Part shown: in pieces, positions 17,666 to 27,283 of the stretch | Layout of the letters: every line of letters begins with the position of its first letter | Position numbering within the stretch: position 1 is the stretch's first letter | Source: Nostoc sp. UHCC 0302 | GTDB lineage: Bacteria; Cyanobacteriota; Cyanobacteriia; Cyanobacteriales; Nostocaceae | Direction of reading: 5' to 3' | NCBI RefSeq assembly: GCF_038096175.1 | Contig: NZ_CP151101.1 | Coordinates: forward strand, 186,001-250,000 | Length of the DNA: 64,000 nt | Translations under genes and position numbers: made by a program | The notes under the pieces: model-generated | Databases searched by the model: none | The model's input: the letters and a program-made list of their open reading frames with translations, nothing else | What the model was told of the DNA's origin: nothing

Positions 17666-18598
17666 CTACAATTGCGAACTACCGCACAACCCCACCAATA
17701 GCCGCCCTAAAGCCTGTACTATAGGACGAGATGAAACATCCTCTCCCCGTTTAAGACAATGAATACTCCCAGTTAGCAACGGTGATTGAGTTACAAATTT
17801 ATCTTTTTTAGCTTGAAGATCGCTATCAAGATTAGCAATGATATGTATATTCAAATCGCGGCAAAACTCTTCCCATAGCAGAACTTCTTCCTTGCCCTCA
17901 TTCCCAGCTAAAATCACCGCATGAGTTGCCTCACGCATAATGACTCGATTTTCTTGGCTGATTTTACCGCCTACATCGATAATGTTTAGTGGTGTATTAG
18001 CGCTCCGTACCCAACCCGCAGCTTTCTGTGCAAATTCTGCCGTGAACTTGGCTTTATACTCATCCTTCAGTTGTCTTGCTAAATCTGGATCTCGCCGTGC
18101 AGCATCAGAAAACCAAGCGCCTTCACCATCTGGACAGGCAGTAATTACATAAGGATAGGGTGCGCCAGGAATAGCGCTTATTGCTTGCTTTAAACCCTCA
18201 CGCAAACATGACTTACCAGACTGTGGAGGGCCACAAAGTACAACTTTGATAATTGGTTTAGTCTTGTGCGGTTCATCCGTTTCAATAAGTTCGCCGATTG
18301 TGTATGCCGGAGTTTGGGAAACTGCTGTAATAAAAGTTTTATACCCTGGTCTACCAATCTTGGGGTCAAAAACAGCGATCGCACTATACAGATGAGATAT
18401 CTTGTGGGCTATCAAATAACTAACGGCAACAGATGCTGGCCCATCAATCTTTAGTAGTTTTCCTCCAGATAGTTCACCTAATGCCAACATCTGATCTAAA
18501 CGAGCCGCCGCATCCTGCACTATTTGGTCACCATTCGCAGGTCTGCCAAACCTGACTTTCAAAACATCGCCTTCCAGACTGATATGATACGTTGTCAT
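17666..18598 (-). CDS. csx3: Csx3 (Crn3-type ring nuclease) fused to a P-loop ATPase
   Basis: Residues 1-105 are a Csx3 domain, a family shown to cleave cyclic tetra-adenylate (Crn3) and so to switch off type III signalling. The middle block GGKLLKIDGPASVAVSYLIA and AVFDPKIGRPGYKTFI match the neighbouring single-domain csx3. Residues 115-310 form an ATPase-like domain with Walker A GPPQSGKS at about 122-129, a later PLNIIDVGGK and AVILAGNEG. The role of the ATPase half is unknown. It is 15 bp upstream of cas10 and in the same operon. Confidence 0.9.
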   Translation of the reverse strand: MTTYHISLEGDVLKVRFGRPANGDQIVQDAAARLDQMLALGELSGGKLLKIDGPASVAVSYLIAHKISHLYSAIAVFDPKIGRPGYKTFITAVSQTPAYTIGELIETDEPHKTKPIIKVVLCGPPQSGKSCLREGLKQAISAIPGAPYPYVITACPDGEGAWFSDAARRDPDLARQLKDEYKAKFTAEFAQKAAGWVRSANTPLNIIDVGGKISQENRVIMREATHAVILAGNEGKEEVLLWEEFCRDLNIHIIANLDSDLQAKKDKFVTQSPLLTGSIHCLKRGEDVSSRPIVQALGRLLVGLCGSSQL

Positions 18599-18640
18599 AA
18601 AATTTACTAATAACTACACTCATTTTTTGCCCATCAAATA

Positions 18641-18946
18641 TCAATCAATTAAGTCTCCCAATTTATATGAAGGATTGTGTGTGATACAAATCACATATTT
18701 ACCTAACTTAGGATCGTAAAAAGCAACTGCCCCGTAGATGTGAGCCAGCTTGTGTGCTAAAACAAATGCTACAGGTATAGAAATCGGCCCGTTAATCTTG
18801 AGTAACTGACCTCCTGCTAATTCACCTAGTGTTGCCATTTCCTCCAATCGGGCTGCGGCATCACGTACAATCTGGTCATTTTGGGCAGTTTCGCCAAAAC
18901 TTACTCGTAATAGGTTGTCTTTAATCTCAATTTTGTAAGTAGACAT
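18641..18946 (-). CDS. csx3: stand-alone Csx3 (ring nuclease family)
   Basis: A 101-residue single-domain Csx3. It parallels the first 105 residues of the next gene (for example GGQLLKINGPISIPVAFVLA against GGKLLKIDGPASVAVSYLIA), so the two come from a duplication. It is the first gene of the minus-strand type III operon, 42 bp before the csx3-ATPase fusion. ATG 18946 and ATG 18952 are both possible starts. The expected role is binding and breakdown of cA4; having two copies suggests division of labour or mixed oligomers. Confidence 0.85.
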   Translation of the reverse strand: MSTYKIEIKDNLLRVSFGETAQNDQIVRDAAARLEEMATLGELAGGQLLKINGPISIPVAFVLAHKLAHIYGAVAFYDPKLGKYVICITHNPSYKLGDLID

Positions 18947-18969
18947 TACCATTGCTTTGATTTGCTGGG

Positions 18970-19014
18970 TACATCATACACGCACTTGGAAAAGATGTCT
19001 TCCAAAAGGATGTA
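18970..19014. promoter_or_regulatory. nested inverted repeats in the csx3/WYL-regulator divergent region
   Basis: An inner pair TTGGAA (18986-18991) and TTCCAA (19000-19005) lies inside an outer pair TACATC (18970-18975) and GATGTA (19009-19014). Position between divergent csx3 and the WYL-type regulator suggests an operator for that regulator. This is inference from symmetry only. Confidence 0.45.
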
Positions 19015-19046
19015 TCTTAAAGAAAGTTATTTATCGAGATTCGGCT

Positions 19047-20414
19047 GTGTCTGAATTAGTATTTCAAGACGTTGCTCAAGTTGAATTATTGCAATGGTTA
19101 GCACGCGGTTCACTAAAGCAAAAACTGTTGCGGACAATTCGATTATGGGTGTGGTTGCGATCTCTCTATGGCGATCGTCAAGAGCGTTTAGCTTTAAATG
19201 ATTCGTTTACTTACGCGGAATGGCGAGACGCATTTTTTAGTTTCACTCACACTAAAGGCGAAGAAGTTCCAAGCTTGCACGATCCTAATTGCCCCTGTGC
19301 TAAAACAACTCAAGAGTGGTTATTTAACGAGAAAACGGGTGTTGTTGCTCACCAATGGCAAGAATCGTTGATGGCTCACACTGGGATAACAGATTCTAGA
19401 AAAGTATTAAAGCGAAGATTGTTTGGTATAACTCGTCGTTCCTTGCAAGGCGATTTGGAAGTTCTAGCAGACTTAGGTTGGTTGGTTTATAAAAACGAAA
19501 AATATTACCGTGTCAGCGAGTTTCCAGAACGTCCAGTTACGCCAAAAGATGAAGCTGAATCTAACAAACTGAGTGTTTATGAATTAAATTTCCTTCACGA
19601 TGATTTGGTGGGATTTGCCCAGAATCACTTTCAGAAAATTAACGGGGTACAACGCTTTTTTCTGAAAGTAGACTATGTTGTACCTCGTAGTACCTTAGAT
19701 GCTGTTGATGATTGGCAGTATCAGTTAAGAGAGCTTTGGGCAAAAACTCCAGTTCCACCAATTAAACTAACTTACGCAAGTGCCAAAGTTGGGCATCAGC
19801 TTGATTGCATTGTTTATCCAGTCTGTATTTACTACGTACAGAGGGCAGTTTATTTATGTGCTTACGGTGAAAGCCCCGAGAAACAAAGCGAATGGTATAA
19901 CTTCCGCCTTGACCGTATTCAAAAGATGATTCTTTTGAGTTGGGATAACTCCGGATTGCCCTTAAATTTAGTCCAAAATTATCAAAAGCATATTTTACCC
20001 AGCCCAGATTATATTGCTTTGGAAATGTCTAAAGCTTGGGGATTTGATTTTTATTTGCCTTCACAACTCATGTTGATACGGTTTGAGCGAGATTTTGGCG
20101 ATCGCTATGTCAAGGGTACTGAAAGACATGAAACCTTTGAAGAAATTTCTTACCAACAAGCACAAAAATTAATTAAACAAAAAATCGAACAACCAGAACA
20201 ACAGACTTTGCTCAAAATTCTGGCCAATCGCTCGCCCCAAGATGCTTATTATCAAGTATTTATTCGTTATCAAGACGAGAAATACAGAGATAACAACGTC
20301 ATCATGCGTTTACGTGCATGGCGGCCTAAATGCGAAGTTCTCTTTCCTTATGAATTAAGACAAAGTATTGCCGACGATGTAGCCAAAGAATTTCAGCTTT
20401 ACCATCAACATTAA
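19047..20414 (+). CDS. WYL-type CRISPR-associated regulator (TIGR03985-like)
   Basis: A protein of about 455 residues resembling the TIGR03985 family found next to cyanobacterial CRISPR loci. An N-terminal winged-helix-like part (RRSLQGDLEVLADLGWLVY) is followed by a WYL-like region (RAVYLCAYGESPEKQ, EWYNFRLDRIQKM). WYL proteins often regulate defence genes and bind nucleotides or nucleic acid. The frame is open from ATG 18957, but that start would include the inverted repeats as codons. GTG 19047 just before SELVFQDVAQ is more likely. It diverges from csx3 and is followed after 7 bp by the HD hydrolase gene. Confidence 0.75.
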   Translation: MSELVFQDVAQVELLQWLARGSLKQKLLRTIRLWVWLRSLYGDRQERLALNDSFTYAEWRDAFFSFTHTKGEEVPSLHDPNCPCAKTTQEWLFNEKTGVVAHQWQESLMAHTGITDSRKVLKRRLFGITRRSLQGDLEVLADLGWLVYKNEKYYRVSEFPERPVTPKDEAESNKLSVYELNFLHDDLVGFAQNHFQKINGVQRFFLKVDYVVPRSTLDAVDDWQYQLRELWAKTPVPPIKLTYASAKVGHQLDCIVYPVCIYYVQRAVYLCAYGESPEKQSEWYNFRLDRIQKMILLSWDNSGLPLNLVQNYQKHILPSPDYIALEMSKAWGFDFYLPSQLMLIRFERDFGDRYVKGTERHETFEEISYQQAQKLIKQKIEQPEQQTLLKILANRSPQDAYYQVFIRYQDEKYRDNNVIMRLRAWRPKCEVLFPYELRQSIADDVAKEFQLYHQH

Positions 20415-20421
20415 TTTTCCT

Positions 20422-20994
20422 ATGAATACATTACAGTTAACAACAAAATTTGAAGAAGCATTAGTTTATGCAACTCGTCTCCACGCTAACCAAACTCGCA
20501 AGATTAGTGGTGTCCCCTATGTGGCTCATCTGTTGAGTGTCGCCGCACTCATACTAGAAGCTGGCGGAACCGAAGAAGAAGCGATCGCGGGCCTATTGCA
20601 CGATGCAATAGAAGACCAAGGCGGCAAATCCACCCGTGAGGAAATCCGTCAGCGTTTCGGTGAGACAATCGCTATGATAGTTGATGGCTGCACCGAATGT
20701 GACACATACCCGAAACCTCCTTGGTTCGAGCGGAAACAGAGATATTTAGAAAATCTGCGTCATGCTTCACCCTCAGTCCTGCGGGTGTCTTTGGCAGATA
20801 AACTGCACAATGCAAGGTCATTATTGTCAGACCTCCGACAACACGGCAGCAGCATTTGGAAAGAGTTTAAAACTGGTAGGGAAGGAACTTTATGGTTTTA
20901 CCAACAGTTACAGCAAGTTTATAGTGCTACTGGTTCAGATTTCCTGACTCAAGAGTTCTCACGGGTGATTCAAGAGCTTTGCAACGAAAGCTAA
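20422..20994 (+). CDS. SpoT/MESH1-like HD hydrolase
   Basis: A 190-residue HD-domain protein with the pattern of the (p)ppGpp hydrolase half of RelA/SpoT: H36 in YVAHLL, H60-D61 in GLLHDAIED with E64-D65, and the late SLADKLHNARSL block carrying the fifth metal ligand. No synthetase, TGS or ACT domain is present, so it is a small alarmone hydrolase-type protein. It starts 7 bp after the WYL regulator on the same strand, which suggests one transcript, and ends 13 bp before array 1. Its substrate in this context could be an alarmone or another nucleotide signal; this is not known. Confidence 0.85.
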   Translation: MNTLQLTTKFEEALVYATRLHANQTRKISGVPYVAHLLSVAALILEAGGTEEEAIAGLLHDAIEDQGGKSTREEIRQRFGETIAMIVDGCTECDTYPKPPWFERKQRYLENLRHASPSVLRVSLADKLHNARSLLSDLRQHGSSIWKEFKTGREGTLWFYQQLQQVYSATGSDFLTQEFSRVIQELCNES

Positions 20995-21007
20995 GAATTC
21001 GATTCAA

Positions 21008-23393
21008 TTTTTAATTCCCTTACAGGGTAATGGTTTGTGGAAACTTACTTATAAAGATTTCAGTCCCCTTGCAGGGTAATGGTTCGTGGAAACCCCATGC
21101 CTATCTCTGTAGCCATCGCTGAGACGACGTGCGTTTCAGTCCCCTTGCGAGGTAATGGTTCGTGGAAACACAGCCTACCCTGTCTCAGTTATCGGTAATT
21201 ATCTAGAAGTTTCAGTCCCCTTGCGGGGTAATGGTTCGTGGAAACGTTTGATGAAAATGGAGAAGAGAAAAAGATTCCAGGTGGTTTCAGTCCCCTTGCG
21301 GGGTAATGGTTCGTGGAAACTGATATCCGCTCTCTGTTTGAGTAATAACGATTTTGTGTTTCAGTCCCCTTGCGGGGTAATGGTTCGTGGAAACCGGACG
21401 CGTTTGCTATTTGCGAGTCTCTTGGAAAAGTTTCAGTCCCCTTGCGGGGTAATGGTTCGTGGAAACGCTGCTAGCCCACTCTCTATACCCGGATCGGTTG
21501 TCGTAAGGTTTCAGTCCCCTTGCGGGGTAATGGTTCGTGGAAACATTAGTTAGCTCAGGCATTGCACCCCAGGTAGATGAACGTTTCAGTCCCCTTGCGG
21601 GGTAATGGTTCGTGGAAACGCGGCGATCGCAAGAACAAATATCTTAGATTGTGGTGGTTTCAGTCCCCTTGCGGGGTAATGGTTCGTGGAAACAAAGCCA
21701 TAAAAGGGCAGACACTTTAGCTAAAGCATAGGTAGTTTCAGTCCCCTTGCGGGGTAATGGTTCGTGGAAACCCAAAGAGTATATCGTGACTATGGATGAG
21801 AAAAAAGTTTCAGTCCCCTTGCGGGGTAATGGTTCGTGGAAACAAAGCTGTTTTGCTGATCGCGTAGTTGTTGCTCAGTGTATTGGGTTTCAGTCCCCTT
21901 GCGGGGTAATGGTTCGTGGAAACGCGATCGCTCAGAATTGGCTCACATATCTCAAGGGTTTCAGTCCCCTTGCGGGGTAATGGTTCGTGGAAACGCTTGA
22001 CGGTGATCGCTATAAACCGCCTCCTTGTCTGCGGGTTTCAGTCCCCTTGCGGGGTAATGGTTCGTGGAAACCTAATTGCTGTGTCATACTTAGCCAGCGT
22101 TGTCCGGTTTCAGTCCCCTTGCGGGGTAATGGTTCGTGGAAACTTTTATCAACAACACTGCTTGGAAAGGTGGAGCAGTAGTTTCAGTCCCCTTGCGGGG
22201 TAATGGTTCGTGGAAACTTTGCTAATTTCGAATTTAACGGCAAAAGTTACGAAAGTTTCAGTCCCCTTGCGGGGTAATGGTTCGTGGAAACCTGCCGCGA
22301 TCGCACGCCTAAAAATGGCTAAAACAATGTTTCAGTCCCCTTGCGGGGTAATGGTTCGTGGAAACACTCTTTTCCTTGGTACTTCTACTGTTCACAATCA
22401 TTGTTTCAGTCCCCTTGCGGGGTAATGGTTCGTGGAAACCTGCAAGGCATTCCCGGAGTAACAGCAGTAATTCAAAGTTTCAGTCCCCTTGCGGGGTAAT
22501 GGTTCGTGGAAACCCGATATCCTATTTATGGAGGAGCGATCGCAATATCGTTTCAGTCCCCTTGCGGGGTAATGGTTCGTGGAAACCAGCGGTATAAGCT
22601 TTCCCAGTACGTAAATCACAAGTTTCAGTCCCCTTGCGGGGTAATGGTTCGTGGAAACCTAAGATATTCAGAGGGTTAATGGCATCCCCTAAGCGTTTCA
22701 GTCCCCTTGCGGGGTAATGGTTCGTGGAAACACTCTGGGCGTTCAACCTAAAATGGGGCCATTCCCGTTTCAGTCCCCTTGCGGGGTAATGGTTCGTGGA
22801 AACGTTTTTTCGCATCAACAATTGATACGGGTACTTGGTTTCAGTCCCCTTGCGGGGTAATGGTTCGTGGAAACACGATCTAGTATGCGGGTGGCTTGCA
22901 CGATGCTTGGTTTCAGTCCCCTTGCGGGGTAATGGTTCGTGGAAACTTGCAGCCCCTCCGGTAAAGAAGCCTGCCATTGCTACACTCGTTTCAGTCCCCT
23001 TGCGGGGTAATGGTTCGTGGAAACGCAAGTTTCCCGGTATTTGTTGCCCACCATTGGAAACAATGTTTCAGTCCCCTTGCGGGGTAATGGTTCGTGGAAA
23101 CCTAACAGTACCAAGACAGCACCTCACGCTGGTTGGGTGTTTCAGTCCCCTTGCGGGGTAATGGTTCGTGGAAACGTCAGTCCCAGGATTCCCTGTGGCA
23201 GTAGAACCAAGTTTCAGTCCCCTTGCGGGGTAATGGTTCGTGGAAACTTTTAACCTCTCAATTAATCGACTGGTTGGGATAACGTTTCAGTCCCCTTGCG
23301 GGGTAATGGTTCGTGGAAACGTAGATGAAATGCACCAGTGCTTGCAATCCTTTGAAGTTTCAGTCCCCTTGCGGGGTAATGGTTCGTGGAAAC
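21008..23393 (-). CRISPR. CRISPR array 1, 33 repeats (37 bp), 32 spacers
   Basis: Repeats of 37 bp begin GTTTCAGTCCCCTTGCGGGG and end TAATGGTTCGTGGAAAC on the plus strand. I located starts at 21008, 21057, 21133, 21209 and so on to 23357. Most spacers are 35-43 bp. The three leftmost repeats are altered: 21008 is badly degenerate and followed by only a 12-bp spacer, 21057 and 21133 carry single changes. Degenerate repeats at the left and a conserved leader at the right mean transcription runs right to left. The mature 5' handle would then be ACTGAAAC. The CCCC/GGGG core can form a stem. Confidence 0.98.
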
Positions 23394-23606
23394 TGCTCGG
23401 TGCTGAAACTATTACAGAGCAAGCTTCCTGGGAAGTGATTTGACGGATCGAAAATTTGGGTCATTTTCAGCCGCTCTTATTGCAAGTAATTTGCAACTTC
23501 CCTTAGCACTGAAACTTTGAAACTATTATATTGTCAAGGTTCTGGCAATTTTGACGAGTCCCCAGAGATTTTGCTCTCGCTTCGACTTGCCAAATATGAG
23601 GCTGAT
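23394..23606 (-). promoter_or_regulatory. leader of array 1
   Basis: The 213 bp next to the last repeat of array 1 are nearly identical to the 213 bp next to the last repeat of array 2, while the sequences beyond diverge. This defines a leader, where the array promoter and spacer-integration signals should be. On the minus strand it contains TTGACAATATAAT, in which TTGACA is kept in both leaders but the TATAAT-like part is not. Confidence 0.85.
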
Positions 23607-23687
23607 ACAGACATCATATGGCGATTACTTAGGTTTGTCGAGTATTTTCTTGACTATAACTGATTCTTGGATATTGGGACTCGGCGT

Positions 23688-24149
23688 TTAAACCATTTTC
23701 ATCGCTAAGATTTTCTGAGCTACTGCTTCACTGATGGGCATCACTGATAACCGATTTCCTGTTCTGACCAGTATCAATTCTCCAGGGCTAAATTTCTCCC
23801 TGAGTGTTGACAATAAGATGGGCTGGTTAAACGCTTCAACGAACTCTACTAAAACTGTTTGCCACCGTGGTGATTCAGGAGTCGATTTTGAATCATAGTA
23901 TTTACTATCTAGCTTAAATTGTGTCGGGTCAGCAATATCTGTTTTGGTTACACGCATTAACCCAGCAATGCCAGGACAAGGAGTGTTGGAGTGATAGAAA
24001 AAAGCTAAGTCTCCGATCAGCATTTGACGTAGATAATTGCGAGCTTGGTAATTGCGTACACCATCCCAGACAGTTTCACCCTGCTGTTGAAGGTCAGCGA
24101 TACTGTAGGCTTCTGGTTCTGATTTCATCAGCCAATAATTCATCGACAA
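23688..24149 (-). CDS. EVE-domain protein
   Basis: A 153-residue protein of the EVE family (PUA/YTH-like fold) thought to bind modified bases in nucleic acid. The start NYWLMKSEPEAYSIADL followed by WDGVRNYQARNYLR, GDLAFFYHSN and the end LILVRTGNRLSVMPIS is the full EVE pattern. It lies on the minus strand between the leader of array 1 and the old end of array 2. EVE genes are usually chromosomal housekeeping-like genes in cyanobacteria but are also frequent in restriction and defence islands. A role here is not shown. Confidence 0.92.
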   Translation of the reverse strand: MSMNYWLMKSEPEAYSIADLQQQGETVWDGVRNYQARNYLRQMLIGDLAFFYHSNTPCPGIAGLMRVTKTDIADPTQFKLDSKYYDSKSTPESPRWQTVLVEFVEAFNQPILLSTLREKFSPGELILVRTGNRLSVMPISEAVAQKILAMKMV

Positions 24150-24300
24150 AACATAGATATACAGGCTTTTTAATTTACCATTTGAGTCTGTTTTGGCGCT
24201 ATTTCAACAGGATTTTCGCGAAATCCTTTGACATATTGTGGAGTAATGGCTCATAAACACCACCAGCGATCGCTAGATGAAGTTGGAGAGTTCGCTTTTT

Positions 24301-24312
24301 GTCTATGGAAAC
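24301..24312 (-). repeat. possible decayed terminal repeat of array 2
   Basis: GTCTATGGAAAC differs by one base from the end of the array-2 repeat (GTCAATGGAAAC) and lies 41 bp before the next repeat, a normal spacer distance. The rest of the repeat is not recognisable. Confidence 0.4.
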
Positions 24313-24353
24313 CTGGATGAGGAATATCAATATACTTGCTAGCCTCTACAAAC

Positions 24354-27283
24354 GTTTCAGTCTCCTTGCGGGGTAATTAAGTTTGGAAACGACCAGTCCG
24401 AGAACCCACAAGAAAAACTACGAGAGTGTTTCAGTCCCCGTGAGGGGATTTAGTCAATGGAAACTTGAGTGTAATAAACCAAATCAGTTGTCCCATAAGC
24501 GTTTCAGTCCCCGTGAGGGGATTTAGTCAATGGAAACTGTATCGGAATAAAAACAATGTGTAGATCGCTACATTGTTTCAGTCCCCGTGAGGGGATTTAG
24601 TCAATGGAAACATCTTTACGTAAAAAATGCAAAGGAGGGAGGAGAGAATGTTTCAGTCCCCGTGAGGGGATTTAGTCAATGGAAACTTTTCTGTTAACAG
24701 GCAAGTCATCGTAGATTGACATGTTTCAGTCCCCGTGAGGGGATTTAGTCAATGGAAACCAGTTCATTCTCAAACTTGAGCAAGGAGACAAAGTAGAGTT
24801 TCAGTCCCCGTGAGGGGATTTAGTCAATGGAAACTGATTTGCATCAAGAATTATTTGGAGAGTGGCAGGTTTCAGTCCCCGTGAGGGGATTTAGTCAATG
24901 GAAACCAACTAGATAAGGAGCTTAGGCGATCGCTAGGTACGTTTCAGTCCCCGTGAGGGGATTTAGTCAATGGAAACAAAATAGTAACCTAGCATTAGAA
25001 TTATGTGGGTCTAACGTTTCAGTCCCCGTGAGGGGATTTAGTCAATGGAAACTTTAACTCTTGATAATATTTATCTAATTTTTGTTTAGCAAGTTTCAGT
25101 CCCCGTGAGGGGATTTAGTCAATGGAAACAATGTTTGCCATAAACGCAACATTTTATTATCGACATGTTTCAGTCCCCGTGAGGGGATTTAGTCAATGGA
25201 AACAGTATCAGATTAAGGAAATTCTCTTTCTGTTCAATGTTTCAGTCCCCGTGAGGGGATTTAGTCAATGGAAACCAACAAAAGCCCCTTTTTTTTATGT
25301 ATGTGCATAGAAAGTTTCAGTCCCCGTGAGGGGATTTAGTCAATGGAAACTCAAAATGGGGTGATTGCGGCTACTGCTAACAATATATCGTTTCAGTCCC
25401 CGTGAGGGGATTTAGTCAATGGAAACATTAGGTAAGATTGCAGTCCGATCTATCTTCGTAAATCTGTTTCAGTCCCCGTGAGGGGATTTAGTCAATGGAA
25501 ACTCAAATTATTAAAGACTTAAAAACAATCGGAGATGTGTTTCAGTCCCCGTGAGGGGATTTAGTCAATGGAAACGCAAAATTAACCATGATTGATCAAG
25601 CTGCAAAGTTAGTTTCAGTCCCCGTGAGGGGATTTAGTCAATGGAAACCAACACGCAAAAGCTTTATTCCTGCTACATATACAGGTTTCAGTCCCCGTGA
25701 GGGGATTTAGTCAATGGAAACTCTGGTGTTGCGATCGCAGCAGGTGCAATTTCTCGGGTTTCAGTCCCCGTGAGGGGATTTAGTCAATGGAAACCTATGC
25801 AGTAAAAGTTACTGGCAACTCTGGGGTGTTGTTTCAGTCCCCGTGAGGGGATTTAGTCAATGGAAACCTTGAATGTTGAAACAGGTGATAGGCTTACAAC
25901 AATGGTTTGGTTTCAGTCCCCGTGAGGGGATTTAGTCAATGGAAACCTCTTGCGGCGACAAATGCGACACTCCCAACTCTGCGTTTCAGTCCCCGTGAGG
26001 GGATTTAGTCAATGGAAACTTTTAGGGGATATATTAGCCATTCAAACTGTACTTGGTTTCAGTCCCCGTGAGGGGATTTAGTCAATGGAAACCTTTTTGT
26101 AAGCTTCTCCTGATTCTAACTGTTGTATGTTTCAGTCCCCGTGAGGGGATTTAGTCAATGGAAACTCCATCAGATACCCTTTGGCAAGCCAAGCTGAAAT
26201 CAAGTTTCAGTCCCCGTGAGGGGATTTAGTCAATGGAAACCCAGTCAGGGAAGGACAGGAAATTATAAGTATTGAAAGTTTCAGTCCCCGTGAGGGGATT
26301 TAGTCAATGGAAACCTGTATTTGGTGGTCAGAACTAAGTGAGCTTTTAAATGTTTCAGTCCCCGTGAGGGGATTTAGTCAATGGAAACAAACTGCTAATG
26401 CTTTTGATGTTTTGAAAAAGCAAAGGTTTCAGTCCCCGTGAGGGGATTTAGTCAATGGAAACTCAACCTGCGCTGCTAGCATTTTGTGAACCATCTGATT
26501 GTTTCAGTCCCCGTGAGGGGATTTAGTCAATGGAAACTTGTGCGATTGCTTTTCTGCCTCCTGCTGCAACTTGATGTTTCAGTCCCCGTGAGGGGATTTA
26601 GTCAATGGAAACTGGGCGTTGCGTCATCGCCCAAAAATTCATCTCGTGTTTCAGTCCCCGTGAGGGGATTTAGTCAATGGAAACCCTTTTAAGATATTGT
26701 TCATAAACTTGTATACAGGTTATGTTTCAGTCCCCGTGAGGGGATTTAGTCAATGGAAACCCAAAAAGCCCAAGCTGACCAGCTTAAGTGTTAAATGTTT
26801 CAGTCCCCGTGAGGGGATTTAGTCAATGGAAACTGTGGTGCAGATTAGAATTTGTTGATGGTGATTTTTGTTTCAGTCCCCGTGAGGGGATTTAGTCAAT
26901 GGAAACCCTCCTCTGACGCACCGCCAACAGAAGAGTAAAACGTTCCATGTTTCAGTCCCCGTGAGGGGATTTAGTCAATGGAAACTAGAGAAGGAGCTAG
27001 CAGCAACAACTCGTGATAAGTGTTTCAGTCCCCGTGAGGGGATTTAGTCAATGGAAACTTTAGTCAGCAGATAGTACCCGGTGTAGGTACAAGTACTGTT
27101 TCAGTCCCCGTGAGGGGATTTAGTCAATGGAAACTTCTTAATGACCTCCGGTTTGCTGGGCTTCTACCTGTGTTTCAGTCCCCGTGAGGGGATTTAGTCA
27201 ATGGAAACGTAGAGCGCGGGTTTTTTCATTAATAACTAATCCTCATGTTTCAGTCCCCGTGAGGGGATTTAGTCAATGGAAAC
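24354..27283 (-). CRISPR. CRISPR array 2, 40 repeats (37 bp), 39 spacers
   Basis: Repeats begin GTTTCAGTCCCCGTGAGGGG and end ATTTAGTCAATGGAAAC on the plus strand, from 24428 to 27247, with spacers of about 34-42 bp. They share the ends and CCCC/GGGG stem with array 1 but differ in loop and 3' half. The leftmost repeat (24354-24390) is different: its middle reads CTCCTTGCGGGGTAATTAAG, close to the array-1 repeat. The leader at the right shows that the array is read on the minus strand and that the left end is oldest. The 39 canonical copies look identical by eye. Confidence 0.98.

Noticed and set aside
21155-23443. Several open frames across array 1
   Set aside because: Translations of CRISPR repeats (repeating VSVPLRGNGSWK), not genes.
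23394-23606. A sigma-70 promoter (TTGACA/TATAAT) in the leader
   Set aside because: TTGACA is conserved in both leaders, but the TATAAT-like part is changed in array 2 and spacing is wrong, so no promoter is called.
25122-26692. Open frames across array 2
   Set aside because: Translations of repeats (VSVPVRGFSQWK).
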